Positions 32,809 to 41,590 are shown, numbered from the stretch's first letter. The stretch is 64,000 nucleotides of DNA from Paenibacillus tyrphae (GCF_024158745.1 NZ_JAMZAW010000009.1:124001-188000); one strand, 5' to 3'. Notes: generated by a model not told the origin, from the sequence alone. Made by a program: numbers and translations.

Positions 32809-34140
32809 ATGAAAAAACGATTGGGGCTTGGATTCGCCTGCGTGATTCTTGCCACGACAACCGCATGCGGAAACGGCAATGAGACGACGGCAAGCAAGGA
32901 GCAGCCGAAATCGAAAGAGGGAAAGAAGGTCGTGACCTTATCTCTAAGAGAGCCGAACCCGTACTACGAGGCGGCTGCGAAGAAATTCAAGGAGAAGTAT
33001 CCCGACATCGACGTGCAAATCCAGAGCTTCAAGCAACCGGGCGATGAGCGTGTCGATAACGAGAAATATATAAAAACGACGAACACGGCGCTGCTATCGG
33101 GAAAAGGCGCGGATATTATCGACGCGAGCGGCTTGCCCACCGACAAATATGTGAATCAAAAGCTTCTCCTGAACATGAGCGATATGCTGGACCAGGACAA
33201 AACGGTGAATAAAAGCAACCTGCAGATGAACGTTTTGGACTCGATGAAATTGAACGGCGGCTTGTATACGATTCCTGCCAGTTTCTTCTTGATGGCACTC
33301 GTAGGGGACGGGGACGTTCTGGAGAAGGCGAACGTCAAGGTCGACGACAAAAGCTGGAATTGGAAGCAATTCGAAGAGATAGGCCGAAAGCTGGTGCAGC
33401 AGACAGCGAGCGGCAAGGACCGCCGCAATTTCTTGGAGAGTAATCCGCCGGATTACATCCTGCAGGAAAGGGTGACGGACAGCTACGGACAATTGATCGA
33501 CCGCGCGACCCGGAAAGCCAAATTCGACTCCCCGGCGTTCACGGACATGCTGCGGCAAGTTAAAAAGCTGTATGACGACAAAATCATGATGGCCCAAGCG
33601 ACGGATAACGAAAAGCCGCTGTTCTACACCGAGCGGATCTTCTCGCCGGCCGATTTTATCAAGGGCCCCTATGCGAAATTCTCCAATCCGAAGCTGCTGC
33701 AAAAGCCGCACCCGGAAGGAAAAACCGGCGGAATCAAGATCGTTACCACCTCGGAGCTTGCGATACAAGCCAAATCCGAGGTCAAAGAGGAAGCATGGAA
33801 GTTTATGGCCTTCTTGCTATCCGAAGAAGTACAGTCGTCTCCCTACCAGGACAGATTTTCCCTCCTGAAATCGGTGAACGAGAAGAAGCTGGACGAGCTT
33901 CAGAAGCAAACGAAAGGCGGAGCGTATAAGCTTGAGGATGGAAAAACGGCGAAGGTGTCGGAGGAGGATTTTGCCCGATTCAAGCAGTTCCTTCATACGG
34001 CCGATCGTTATGCTGACGAGGATGTTAAAGTGTTTAACATTATCTATGAAGAGTCCGTAGCGTTCTTCAGCGGCCAGAAGTCCGCGGAGGAAGTCGCGAA
34101 GCTGATCCAGAACCGGACGACAACTTACTTGAACGAATAA
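32809..34140 (+). CDS. carbohydrate ABC solute-binding lipoprotein
   Basis: A family 1 solute-binding protein of 443 residues with lipobox TTTAC (Cys20). VTLSLREPNPYYEAAAKKFK with EKYPDIDVQI opens lobe one, GGLYTIPASFF and the late TSELAIQAKSEVKEEAWKFM with AFLLSEEVQ are typical of the group. It catches a sugar outside the membrane for the two permeases upstream. The start follows GAGAGG. The gene order, with binding protein after permeases and adaptor, is unusual. A stalk-domain protein follows. Confidence 0.85.
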   Translation: MKKRLGLGFACVILATTTACGNGNETTASKEQPKSKEGKKVVTLSLREPNPYYEAAAKKFKEKYPDIDVQIQSFKQPGDERVDNEKYIKTTNTALLSGKGADIIDASGLPTDKYVNQKLLLNMSDMLDQDKTVNKSNLQMNVLDSMKLNGGLYTIPASFFLMALVGDGDVLEKANVKVDDKSWNWKQFEEIGRKLVQQTASGKDRRNFLESNPPDYILQERVTDSYGQLIDRATRKAKFDSPAFTDMLRQVKKLYDDKIMMAQATDNEKPLFYTERIFSPADFIKGPYAKFSNPKLLQKPHPEGKTGGIKIVTTSELAIQAKSEVKEEAWKFMAFLLSEEVQSSPYQDRFSLLKSVNEKKLDELQKQTKGGAYKLEDGKTAKVSEEDFARFKQFLHTADRYADEDVKVFNIIYEESVAFFSGQKSAEEVAKLIQNRTTTYLNE

Positions 34141-34265
34141 GGAGTAAGCATGGCAGGAAGAGCCGACGTATGCCGCAACCGTAACGATTGCAGTCGCAGC
34201 AGCGGCAAAAAGCCGCTCCGCGTAATATAATGGATCAAGATGCGGAAAAGGAAGGACGGTATCTT

Positions 34266-34940
34266 TTGAGAAAATATATTATAGCTTCGATCGTCTGCGT
34301 ATTCGTAGTGATTACCGTTGCGGCTTACGGGGCAAGCTCCTCTCTGGACTTTCTAACGTCTGAGAAATTCGTCATCAACGGGGTAGACAAAAGGTTGTCC
34401 GTGATCAACTATAACGGACACGTCTATGTCCCGCTGCGCTCCGTGACGGAACAGATGGCAGCGGACATTGATTACCGAGAGGACAAGCGGACAACGTATA
34501 TTCAGCAACAAAGCGTCAAATTTGACGAACGGACCTTGGCGCCCGTTCCCTACGTTGCCTATGAGAAGAAAACCGACAGTGGAATCGTCTGGATGCAGGA
34601 GATTCCGCTGCTTGATGGCAACGCATGTTGGACGGATTGCTTCAAACCCTACACGAGGCCCAGCCCGGCATCAGAAATTATCAAGCAAGCCGAATACCCT
34701 CCGGTGGCCGTGAAGCCGGAATCGGATATTGTCATTACATACCCGAAGGGCATGGAGCCTTTGATGCTGGAGGTTACTATGGTGTCCGAATCGGACGCCG
34801 GCAAAAAAGAGGGTAAGGCGGTGCCCTTGGGCGGCAATCGGCTGCACTTACCCAAACAACCCGGGCGCTACCATATCTCAATATACTCCACTTGGGATCA
34901 AGGCCAAACGTTATATATTTTTGCAATCGATGTGAAATAG
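34266..34940 (+). CDS. small membrane-anchored stalk-domain protein
   Basis: A protein of 224 residues. I chose TTG 34266 because GGAAGGACGG lies upstream. One N-terminal membrane helix (IIASIVCVFVVITVAAYGAS) is followed by a single stalk-type repeat (FVINGVDKRLSVINYNGHVY then VPLRSVTEQMAADIDYREDK). A C-terminal beta domain has two Cys close together (NACWTDCF). It is the last gene of the sugar ABC operon and closes with a terminator. It may be an extracellular accessory of the transporter or adaptor, but its role is unknown. Confidence 0.65.
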   Translation: MRKYIIASIVCVFVVITVAAYGASSSLDFLTSEKFVINGVDKRLSVINYNGHVYVPLRSVTEQMAADIDYREDKRTTYIQQQSVKFDERTLAPVPYVAYEKKTDSGIVWMQEIPLLDGNACWTDCFKPYTRPSPASEIIKQAEYPPVAVKPESDIVITYPKGMEPLMLEVTMVSESDAGKKEGKAVPLGGNRLHLPKQPGRYHISIYSTWDQGQTLYIFAIDVK

Positions 34941-34954
34941 AAGAAGGGTATGCG

Positions 34955-34990
34955 GGCTTCCGGTCGCTGAAGGCGATCGGAGGCCTTTTT
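34955..34990 (+). terminator. terminator of the 29798-34940 operon
   Basis: GGCTTCCGGTCGC pairs with GCGATCGGAGGCC around a 5-base loop and is followed by TTTTTG. Confidence 0.85.
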
Positions 34991-35025
34991 GTTTTTCGCG
35001 GCGCGCTCTTCAGAGTGTTCCGAAC

Positions 35026-35037
35026 CTGTATATACAA
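35026..35037. promoter_or_regulatory. TreR operator, upstream copy
   Basis: CTGTATATACAA, one mismatch from the palindrome TTGTATATACAA bound by TreR of B. subtilis. It lies 15 bases before the -35 box. Confidence 0.75.
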
Positions 35038-35052
35038 CTATGAAAAATCTTA

Positions 35053-35081
35053 TTGACCGCCTTATTAACATGGAATATAAT
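35053..35081 (+). promoter_or_regulatory. sigma-A promoter of the trehalose operon
   Basis: TTGACC (35053-35058), 17 bases, TATAAT (35076-35081), placed between two TreR operators. Confidence 0.85.
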
Positions 35082-35090
35082 AGCCGTATC

Positions 35091-35102
35091 TTGTATATAC
35101 AG
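35091..35102. promoter_or_regulatory. TreR operator, downstream copy
   Basis: TTGTATATACAG, the exact reverse complement of the upstream operator, covering the transcription start region. The 65-base distance would allow a looped repressor complex. Confidence 0.8.
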
Positions 35103-35180
35103 GTTTGAATAATGGTTGAGATTGGTCCGGTTGGATCATAACGCCATAACACCACTACTTGCTATAAAAGGATGATTGTT

Positions 35181-36863
35181 GTGGAGCTGCGCCATAAGCT
35201 TGAAAGCGACTGGTGGAAGAAAAGCGTTGTGTATCAGATTTATCCGAAAAGCTTTATGGACGCCGACGGAGATGGAATCGGAGATCTTCAGGGAATCATT
35301 CAAAGGCTGGATTATTTGGCGGATTTGGGGGTAGATGTCTTATGGCTGACGCCGATTTATGAATCGCCGCAAAAAGATAACGGTTACGACATCAGCAACT
35401 ACTACGCGATCGACGAAAGATACGGCAGCTTGGAGCAATTCGACCTCCTGATCCGGGAAGCGCGCCAACGAAATCTTAAGATCATCATGGATATCGTTGT
35501 CAATCATACGTCAACCGAGCATGAATGGTTTAAGCGCTCGCGGCAATCCGTCGATAACGAATATCGGGATTGCTATATTTGGAAAGAGCCCAAGGAAGGC
35601 CGGGAGCCAAACAACTGGGAGTCCAAATTCGGCGGCCCCGCATGGAAATATGACGGGAAGACGCAGCAATATTACTTGCATTTATACGATGAAACCCAAG
35701 CGGATCTCAATTGGGAGAATCCGGTGGTCAGAAAGAACGTATGCGATATCATGCATTTTTGGCTTGGGCGGGGCGTACAGGGCTTCAGGCTCGACGTCAT
35801 TAACGTGATTTCCAAAGATCAGGACTTTCCCGATGATGAGATTGGAGACGGGAGAAGGTTTTATACCGACGGCCCCCGGGTTCACGAGTATATGCGGGAG
35901 TTGAATCGGGAAGTCTTTTCCAAGTACGATATGATGACCGTCGGCGAGATGTCGTCCACGACGATTGACCATTGTATTTGGTACACCCGTCCCGAGCGGC
36001 AGGAATTAAATATGGTATTTAACTTCCACCATCTCAAAGTGGATTATCCCGGGGGCAACAAGTGGGAGCTGGGCGAGTTTGACCTGCCGGGGCTAAAGAA
36101 AATTTTGTCCGAATGGCAGGTGGACATGCATCAAGGCGGGGGCTGGAACGCTCTGTTCTGGTGCAACCACGATCAGCCGAGAATTGTCAGCCGCTACGGC
36201 TGTGACGGTCTTTACCTTAAGGAATCCGCGAAAATGCTTGCGACCACCATCCACATGATGCAGGGAACGCCTTACATTTATCAGGGGGAAGAGATCGGAA
36301 TGGCCGATCCCGGCTTCGATCACATTGACGATTACCGGGACGTCGAAACCTTGAACATGTACAGGATGATGAGGGAGCAGGGAAAAAGCGAGCAAGAGGC
36401 CATGGAAATTGTCCGCAGAAGATCGCGCGATAATTCGAGAACGCCGATGCAGTGGGATTCGAGCGCGAATGCAGGCTTTACGACCGGCCGTCCGTGGATT
36501 CGGGTCGCTCCGGGCAGCAGCCGGATCAACGTGGAGGCTTCGCTACGGGACCCCGATTCGGTATGGTTCCACTATAAGCAGCTGATTTCGTTAAGAAAGC
36601 AATTCGATATCATTACGTATGGCAGCTATGAGCCGATCCTGATGGATCATCCGGAAATTTTCGCTTATTTGAGAAAATACAACAATGAAACCTTGCTGGT
36701 GATCAGCAACTTTACGGACAAGCAGCCGGCCTTCGAGTGGACGGAAGCTTCGTGGAGCGGGCCATCATGGCGGATCTTGCTATCGAACTACAAGGATTCC
36801 AAGGCGCTACCCGGCAATATGCGGCTTAGGCCGTACGAGTCGATAATTTATTATGGTTGGTGA
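35181..36863 (+). CDS. treA: trehalose-6-phosphate hydrolase-type GH13 enzyme
   Basis: A cytosolic glycoside hydrolase of 560 residues that closely tracks B. subtilis TreA along its length (WWKKSVVYQIYPKSFMDADG; WLTPIYESPQKDNGYDI; KDQDFPDDEIGDGRRFYTDG). The catalytic triad is intact: nucleophile Asp205 in GFRLDVINVISK, acid Glu256 in TVGEMSST, and Asp331 in FWCNHDQPR. TreA splits trehalose-6-phosphate to glucose and glucose-6-phosphate. The usual partner, a trehalose PTS permease, is missing, and an ABC importer follows instead, so the true substrate may be free trehalose or another alpha-glucoside. I prefer GTG 35181, since the ribosome binding site is too close to ATG 35172. The stop overlaps treR (TGATG). 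Confidence 0.85.
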   Translation: MELRHKLESDWWKKSVVYQIYPKSFMDADGDGIGDLQGIIQRLDYLADLGVDVLWLTPIYESPQKDNGYDISNYYAIDERYGSLEQFDLLIREARQRNLKIIMDIVVNHTSTEHEWFKRSRQSVDNEYRDCYIWKEPKEGREPNNWESKFGGPAWKYDGKTQQYYLHLYDETQADLNWENPVVRKNVCDIMHFWLGRGVQGFRLDVINVISKDQDFPDDEIGDGRRFYTDGPRVHEYMRELNREVFSKYDMMTVGEMSSTTIDHCIWYTRPERQELNMVFNFHHLKVDYPGGNKWELGEFDLPGLKKILSEWQVDMHQGGGWNALFWCNHDQPRIVSRYGCDGLYLKESAKMLATTIHMMQGTPYIYQGEEIGMADPGFDHIDDYRDVETLNMYRMMREQGKSEQEAMEIVRRRSRDNSRTPMQWDSSANAGFTTGRPWIRVAPGSSRINVEASLRDPDSVWFHYKQLISLRKQFDIITYGSYEPILMDHPEIFAYLRKYNNETLLVISNFTDKQPAFEWTEASWSGPSWRILLSNYKDSKALPGNMRLRPYESIIYYGW

Positions 36864-37588
36864 TGAATTTGGAAAACAAGTACCTGTCCATTTACCACGA
36901 TCTGGTCAATAAAATCGAAAACAACGACATCAAGGCCAACGACATGCTGCCTTCCGAAAACGAGCTTGTGTCGGCTTACGAGACCTCTAGAGAGACCGTG
37001 AGGAAAGCGCTTAATTTGCTGTCGCAGAACGGCTATATTCAGAAGATCAAAGGAAAAGGCTCCATCGTGCTGGAAACGAAGCGGTTTAATTTCCCGATTT
37101 CCGGTCTGGTCAGCTTTAAGGAGCTGGCGCAAAAAATGGGCCGGGAGCCCAAGACCATCGTCGAAGAGCTGACGGTGATCAAGCCGGATCTTTTTCTGAC
37201 GACCCATCTGGATACCGATGAGGATGACGAGATCTGGAAGGTGATGCGGGTAAGGCAGATCGGCAGCGAGAGAATCATCTTGGATAAAGATTTTTTCAAG
37301 AAGAAATACGTCACCGATTTAACCATCAAAATATGCGAGGATTCCATCTATGAGTATATTGAGCATGGGCTGGGATTGAAAATCGGATACGCGAAAAAGG
37401 TCATTTCCGTACAAGAAGCTACCGAAGAAGACCGTAACTATTTGGATCTCGGCGCCTACAATATGGTCGTTGTGGTGGAGAATTACGTTTGTCTGAACGA
37501 TACGACGTTATTCCAATATACGGAGTCCCGACACAGGCCGGATAAATTCAAGTTTGTCGACTTTGCGAGAAGAATACACAACACGTAA
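36863..37588 (+). CDS. treR: trehalose operon repressor, GntR/HutC type
   Basis: A regulator of 241 residues. The GntR winged helix covers residues ~5-72 (LPSENELVSAYETSRETVRK; LNLLSQNGYIQKIKGKGSIV). The UTRA effector domain matches B. subtilis TreR (FPISGLVSFKELAQKMGRE; RHRPDKFKFVDFARR). TreR releases the operator on binding trehalose-6-phosphate. Two TTGTATATACAG-type operators lie before treA, supporting the name and predicting repression of the whole operon. The start ATG overlaps the treA stop. If no trehalose-6-phosphate is formed in this organism, the effector must differ. Confidence 0.88.
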   Translation: MNLENKYLSIYHDLVNKIENNDIKANDMLPSENELVSAYETSRETVRKALNLLSQNGYIQKIKGKGSIVLETKRFNFPISGLVSFKELAQKMGREPKTIVEELTVIKPDLFLTTHLDTDEDDEIWKVMRVRQIGSERIILDKDFFKKKYVTDLTIKICEDSIYEYIEHGLGLKIGYAKKVISVQEATEEDRNYLDLGAYNMVVVVENYVCLNDTTLFQYTESRHRPDKFKFVDFARRIHNT

Positions 37589-37593
37589 AAACG

Positions 37594-38475
37594 GTGAAGC
37601 GGGTGATTCGCACGATGCTGCAATCCTTGAAAAAGTACAGGCTGGAGCTTGTTTTTATTTTGCCTATGACCCTTTATATTTTCGGCTTTACGCTTCTGCC
37701 GATCTTCAAGACGATCATGCTGGGCTTTCAGGACAATCTAACGGGAGAATGGACGCTGAAGGTATATGAGTCCGTCTTTCAAAAGCCCGACTTTGTCCGG
37801 GCCATTGTCAATACGGTCGGGGTGACGATCATCGGTTTAACCATTCAAATGAGCATAGGCTTGTTAGTAGCCATGGTTCTCAAACAAACGTTCAAGGGCA
37901 AGGGGCTTATCCGGTCGCTTGTCCTGATGCCTATGGGCATTCCGACGCTCGTATCGGGAGTCACCTTGCTGTATGTGTTCGGGACGCAAGGCTATTTGAA
38001 CGAGCTGCTCTACAGGCTTGGGCTCGTCACCGTGCCGGTCAATTGGACGAGCGGAAGCATCCGGAGCTTATTCGTCATCGCTTTTGCCGATACGTGGAAG
38101 GTGCTGCCTGTGGTGGTGCTTCTGCTGTTGGCAGGTTTGGAATCGATTTCGAAAGAGGTTTACGAAGCCGGCGGCATGGACGGCGCGACGAAATGGCAAA
38201 TTTTCAGGCACGTCACGCTGCCGATCTTGAAACCGACCATTACGATGACGGTGCTGCTGCGGGCGATCGATCAATTCCGGATTTTCGAGCTCCCTCAAAT
38301 TTTAGTTGGGAAAGCGGTTCCATTTCTTGCCACCTATGCCTACGAGGAGTACGCCTACAACAATTTAAGCGCGTCGGGAGCGGCTTCCACGATCCTGCTG
38401 ATCCTCATCGTCTTGTTCGTCACGGTCTATCTGAAATATGTCGACAAAGGGGAGGGGTTCGGCCATGGCCGCTAA
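37594..38475 (+). CDS. trehalose-locus ABC permease 1
   Basis: A MalF/ThuF-type permease of 293 residues with six helices. The EAA loop is SKEVYEAGGMDGATKWQIFR. It is five bases from treR and 11 bases overlapping the next permease, so the operon treA-treR-permease-permease-binding protein is continuous. It resembles sugar importers such as SugA/ThuF. The start is uncertain: the GTG at 37594 or the ATG at 37615. The ATPase is not encoded here. Confidence 0.85.
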   Translation: MKRVIRTMLQSLKKYRLELVFILPMTLYIFGFTLLPIFKTIMLGFQDNLTGEWTLKVYESVFQKPDFVRAIVNTVGVTIIGLTIQMSIGLLVAMVLKQTFKGKGLIRSLVLMPMGIPTLVSGVTLLYVFGTQGYLNELLYRLGLVTVPVNWTSGSIRSLFVIAFADTWKVLPVVVLLLLAGLESISKEVYEAGGMDGATKWQIFRHVTLPILKPTITMTVLLRAIDQFRIFELPQILVGKAVPFLATYAYEEYAYNNLSASGAASTILLILIVLFVTVYLKYVDKGEGFGHGR

Positions 38476-39283
38476 GGGATTGTCCAGAGTGGGGCTGTAT
38501 CTCGTCGTCCTGTTGATCAGCCTTGTCATGGTTGCGCCCGTGTACATCCTGGTCAAAATATCGTTTAGCAACCCGCAGGAAGTGCTGACCCAGCACCCGA
38601 CCTTTCTGATCCATGAAGTGACGTTCAAGCATTGGAAGCAGGTTTTTGAGTCCGGCAATTTATGGCCCCCGTTGCAGAAGAGCTTTACCGTCGCCACGTT
38701 GACCATGCTCGTTTCGCTTGCGATCGTCGTGCCTGCCTCTTATGCCATTTCCCGCCTGGGCAAGAAGGCGAAGTATGCTTATATGCTGTCGCTTTTTTTC
38801 ACCAAAATGTTTCCGGTTGTCGGCATTGCGCTCCCCATATCGGTTATTTTCCTGAAATGGGATTTGCTTGATACGAGCTTGGGGCTTGTGCTGGCGCATT
38901 TGATCGGGCAGCTTCCGTTTATGGCTTGGATTCTCGTAGCCAATTTCGAGGCCATTCCGGTTGATCTGGAGGAAGCGGCCGCGATCGACGGGGCAACGCG
39001 GATGCAGACGCTAATCCAGGTCATCCTGCCTGTGTCCATGCAGGGGATTGCCGTTTCGGCCATGTACGTATGGCTGAACTCGTGGAACGAATTCACTTAT
39101 GCGCTGTATTTGTCCCTGTCCACCAAGACCATGCCTCTGCAAATTTATTACTACGTCGAGCGGGGCGGTTTTTTCCAGCAGGCAGCTTATGCCACGATTC
39201 TGGCGATCCCGGTTATTATCATTACCTTTGTGCTTCAGAGATACTTGAAATCGGATTATCTGGGGGGCGCCGTCAAAGGCTGA
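38465..39283 (+). CDS. trehalose-locus ABC permease 2
   Basis: A MalG/ThuG-type permease of 272 residues. I start at ATG 38465, behind GGGGAGGGG, overlapping permease 1 by 11 bases. The EAA loop is PVDLEEAAAIDGATRMQTLI, followed by ILPVSMQGIAVSAMYVWLNS. It forms the membrane pore with permease 1. Confidence 0.87.
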   Translation: MAAKGLSRVGLYLVVLLISLVMVAPVYILVKISFSNPQEVLTQHPTFLIHEVTFKHWKQVFESGNLWPPLQKSFTVATLTMLVSLAIVVPASYAISRLGKKAKYAYMLSLFFTKMFPVVGIALPISVIFLKWDLLDTSLGLVLAHLIGQLPFMAWILVANFEAIPVDLEEAAAIDGATRMQTLIQVILPVSMQGIAVSAMYVWLNSWNEFTYALYLSLSTKTMPLQIYYYVERGGFFQQAAYATILAIPVIIITFVLQRYLKSDYLGGAVKG

Positions 39284-39334
39284 CGCTTTCCTTGGATAAC
39301 ATAAAAGCCAATACCATCTGGGGGGAATTTCAAC

Positions 39335-40594
39335 ATGAATCGGTCTGTGAAAAAGCTATTGACGGTAGGTTTGGTTTCAACGATGACGGCTGGTGTGATT
39401 GCAGGGTGTGCTGACAAAGAAGGCAAGGAGAAGGGCGCGGCCGCACCGGCCGAAGCGAAAACGCTGCGGGTGACCATGGCGTTAAGCGAAGAAGAATGGG
39501 CTGTCATGCGCAGCGATGTTCTCCCCAAGTTTGAAAAAGCCAATAACGCGAAGGTGGAAGCGATTCAGGTCGAAGCGAAGGACGTCGTGAAGAAGCTGGA
39601 GGCGATGAAGCTGGCCGGAAAGGCCGAGATCGACCTCATCGCGCAGGATGTCAACAATACGGCGGCTCTCGTGTCGAAGGGCTTGGTCGAAGACCTGAGC
39701 TCTTATAAAGCCCGAATTCCGCAGGAAGCGATCGGAAAGCTGGTGGAAGCGGGGGAATTCGAAGGCAAGACGTATTTCATGCCGTACCGGCCGAATGTGG
39801 AAATTAACTATTACAACGAAAATAAATTCAAGCAGTACGGATTGCAGCCTCCGAAAACCTGGGATGAGCTGCTGAACGTGGCCAAGACGCTGAAGGAAAA
39901 GGAAGGCATAGGCCGGCTGGCCTTGAAAATCAAGCTTTCGGGCGATGTCATCGAGATCGTCGAATTTATCCGGCAAGCCGGCGGCGATCCGCTGGTATTG
40001 AATGATGAGGGAACGATCAAGGCCTTTACGTTCCTGCAGCAGCTCTGGCCTTATTTATCCGAAGATACGCTAAAAGCAAGCTTCAGCGCGACGAACGGAT
40101 TTTTGGCGAAGGAATCGGTGTATTATGCCCCGAACTGGCCGTTTGGCGTGAATGTGATTGTGAAGGACGGCGGGAAGAAGGAAATTAAAGCGTATTCCGG
40201 CTACAGCGGGCCGAAAGGCGCCGTAAAAACATTGGGCGGAGAAGTCATCGGCATTCCGGCAGGCTCTCCGAACAAGGAATTGGCCGTGAAGTTCATGGAA
40301 TATCTGATGTCCAAAGAGGTTCAGGAACTGCTCATTTCCAAGCTTGGCTGGCCATCGTTCCGAAGCGACGTCTACGGGGTGGTGGAAGATTGGCAAAAAC
40401 CGTATTTCGATGCGGCTCAAGAAGGCTTGAAAGTAGCCCAGCCTCTATCCAACGTTCCTTATTGGGCTGAAGTGAACAAAGCGATCAACGGAGCACTCAG
40501 CGAAGTCGTGATGGACAAGAAAGATGTGAAAGAAACGTTGAACAAATACGCGGCCTTGATTCAAAAAGCCAAAGCGGACTACGAGAAAAAATAA
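39335..40594 (+). CDS. trehalose-locus ABC solute-binding lipoprotein
   Basis: A lipoprotein of 419 residues (lipobox VIAGC, Cys25). The sequence shows the family 1 solute-binding plan (VLPKFEKANNAKVEAIQVEA; IDLIAQDVNNTAALVSKGLV; GKTYFMPYRPNVEINYYNEN; GGEVIGIPAGSPNKELAVKF). It is the last gene of the operon, 51 bases after permease 2, and presumably binds trehalose or a related disaccharide, by its place in a TreR-controlled operon. The terminator that should end the operon is now interrupted by a MITE-like element. Confidence 0.87.
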   Translation: MNRSVKKLLTVGLVSTMTAGVIAGCADKEGKEKGAAAPAEAKTLRVTMALSEEEWAVMRSDVLPKFEKANNAKVEAIQVEAKDVVKKLEAMKLAGKAEIDLIAQDVNNTAALVSKGLVEDLSSYKARIPQEAIGKLVEAGEFEGKTYFMPYRPNVEINYYNENKFKQYGLQPPKTWDELLNVAKTLKEKEGIGRLALKIKLSGDVIEIVEFIRQAGGDPLVLNDEGTIKAFTFLQQLWPYLSEDTLKASFSATNGFLAKESVYYAPNWPFGVNVIVKDGGKKEIKAYSGYSGPKGAVKTLGGEVIGIPAGSPNKELAVKFMEYLMSKEVQELLISKLGWPSFRSDVYGVVEDWQKPYFDAAQEGLKVAQPLSNVPYWAEVNKAINGALSEVVMDKKDVKETLNKYAALIQKAKADYEKK

Positions 40595-40599
40595 CCGTC

Positions 40600-40617
40600 A
40601 GGGGGGATTCCCCCTTC
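40600..40617. repeat. left hairpin flanking the MITE copy 2
   Basis: AGGGGGGATTCCCCCTTC forms a short GC hairpin with no T-tract after it. It resembles the right flank at 40831-40850 apart from the loop. Confidence 0.65.
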
Positions 40618-40830
40618 AGAGTGTTGAGAAAGTGAGCTTTTACAAAAATAGAGAAGCATACGGAGGTGGGGTATCTACTGGAGGAGCGATAGCGTTCGCC
40701 TTTGTCTGCGGGAAATATCCGCTACTAGCGGCTTCAATCAAAGTTTCCCGCTGACAACAGCGACCGGAAGTAGATACCCCACCCCCTCGTAACCTCTATT
40801 ACCTCAATTGCCCACTTTCTCAACAAGCTC
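40618..40830. mobile_element. MITE-like palindromic element, copy 2
   Basis: 213 bases, the reverse complement of 20983-21197 with few changes. It starts AGAGTGTTGAGAAAG and ends CTTTCTCAACAAGCTC. It carries no gene. Like copy 1 it is wedged between two GC hairpins that look like a duplicated terminator, here between the trehalose operon and mgtC. Confidence 0.8.
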
Positions 40831-40858
40831 TAGGGGGGAGATGCCCCCTTATTTTTGA
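40831..40858 (+). terminator. terminator and right hairpin of MITE copy 2
   Basis: AGGGGGGAGATGCCCCCTT followed by ATTTTTG. This copy has the T-tract and should end the trehalose operon. Confidence 0.7.
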
Positions 40859-40883
40859 ATGTAGTGGTAAGGGGGCGGAATGA

Positions 40884-41570
40884 TTGGACGTTTATGACTC
40901 CATGGTTAAGATGGCGATCGCGCTGCTGCTCGGTTTATTGATCGGCTTGGATCGTCAGCTCAAGCATAAGCCGCTTGGGATGAAGACAAGTATGGTCATT
41001 TCCGTAGCGAGCTGTTTGATCACCCTTGTTTCGATCAATTCTGTACAACAATATTCGGTCCCCGGACATACGAATATGGATCCGATGCGCTTGGCCGCCC
41101 AAATCGTCAGCGGAGTCGGCTTTATTGGCGCCGGGGTTATACTTAGACGCAGCAACGACGTGATATCGGGTCTCACGACCGCTGCGATGGTGTGGGCCGC
41201 ATCCGCACTTGGCATTGCGACGGGAGCCGGCTACTACCTCGAAGCGGGGTGTGCGGCAATCCTCATCATTACAGCCATTAATTTTGTTCCTGCGCTGTTC
41301 AAGCTGTTAGGTCCGAGCAAGCTGAGCGAGCGTGATCTGTCGATCAACATCGTTGTTCAGGAAAATGACGAAATGACCAAGCTGATCGACGAAATCGAAC
41401 AAAATTCAATGAAGGTCAAGCATATCAAGATCAAGGATTTAAGCGACGGCAAACGTCAAATGCAGATTGTCGTATCCGCTTCGTCCAAGATGCGCACGAC
41501 AACGGTCTATTATACGTTAAAAAAGATGCGGCACATATTTGCCGTGGAGGTAGAAACCATTACCGCATAG
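40884..41570 (+). CDS. MgtC/SapB-family membrane protein
   Basis: A protein of 228 residues. The N-terminal membrane half (about four helices) contains LLGLLIGLDRQLKHKPLGMK with TSMVISVASCLITL, and IVSGVGFIGAGVILRRSNDV, the standard MgtC/SapB signature. The C-terminal ~80 residues form an ACT-like cytosolic domain. Relatives are linked to magnesium homeostasis, acid tolerance and intracellular survival. No magnesium riboswitch was seen upstream. The start is TTG behind AAGGGGGCGG. It is monocistronic and converges on the SDR-like gene, with no obvious terminator in the 20 bases between. Confidence 0.85.
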   Translation: MDVYDSMVKMAIALLLGLLIGLDRQLKHKPLGMKTSMVISVASCLITLVSINSVQQYSVPGHTNMDPMRLAAQIVSGVGFIGAGVILRRSNDVISGLTTAAMVWAASALGIATGAGYYLEAGCAAILIITAINFVPALFKLLGPSKLSERDLSINIVVQENDEMTKLIDEIEQNSMKVKHIKIKDLSDGKRQMQIVVSASSKMRTTTVYYTLKKMRHIFAVEVETITA

Positions 41571-41590
41571 CATAGCTAAAGCGTCCCGCC

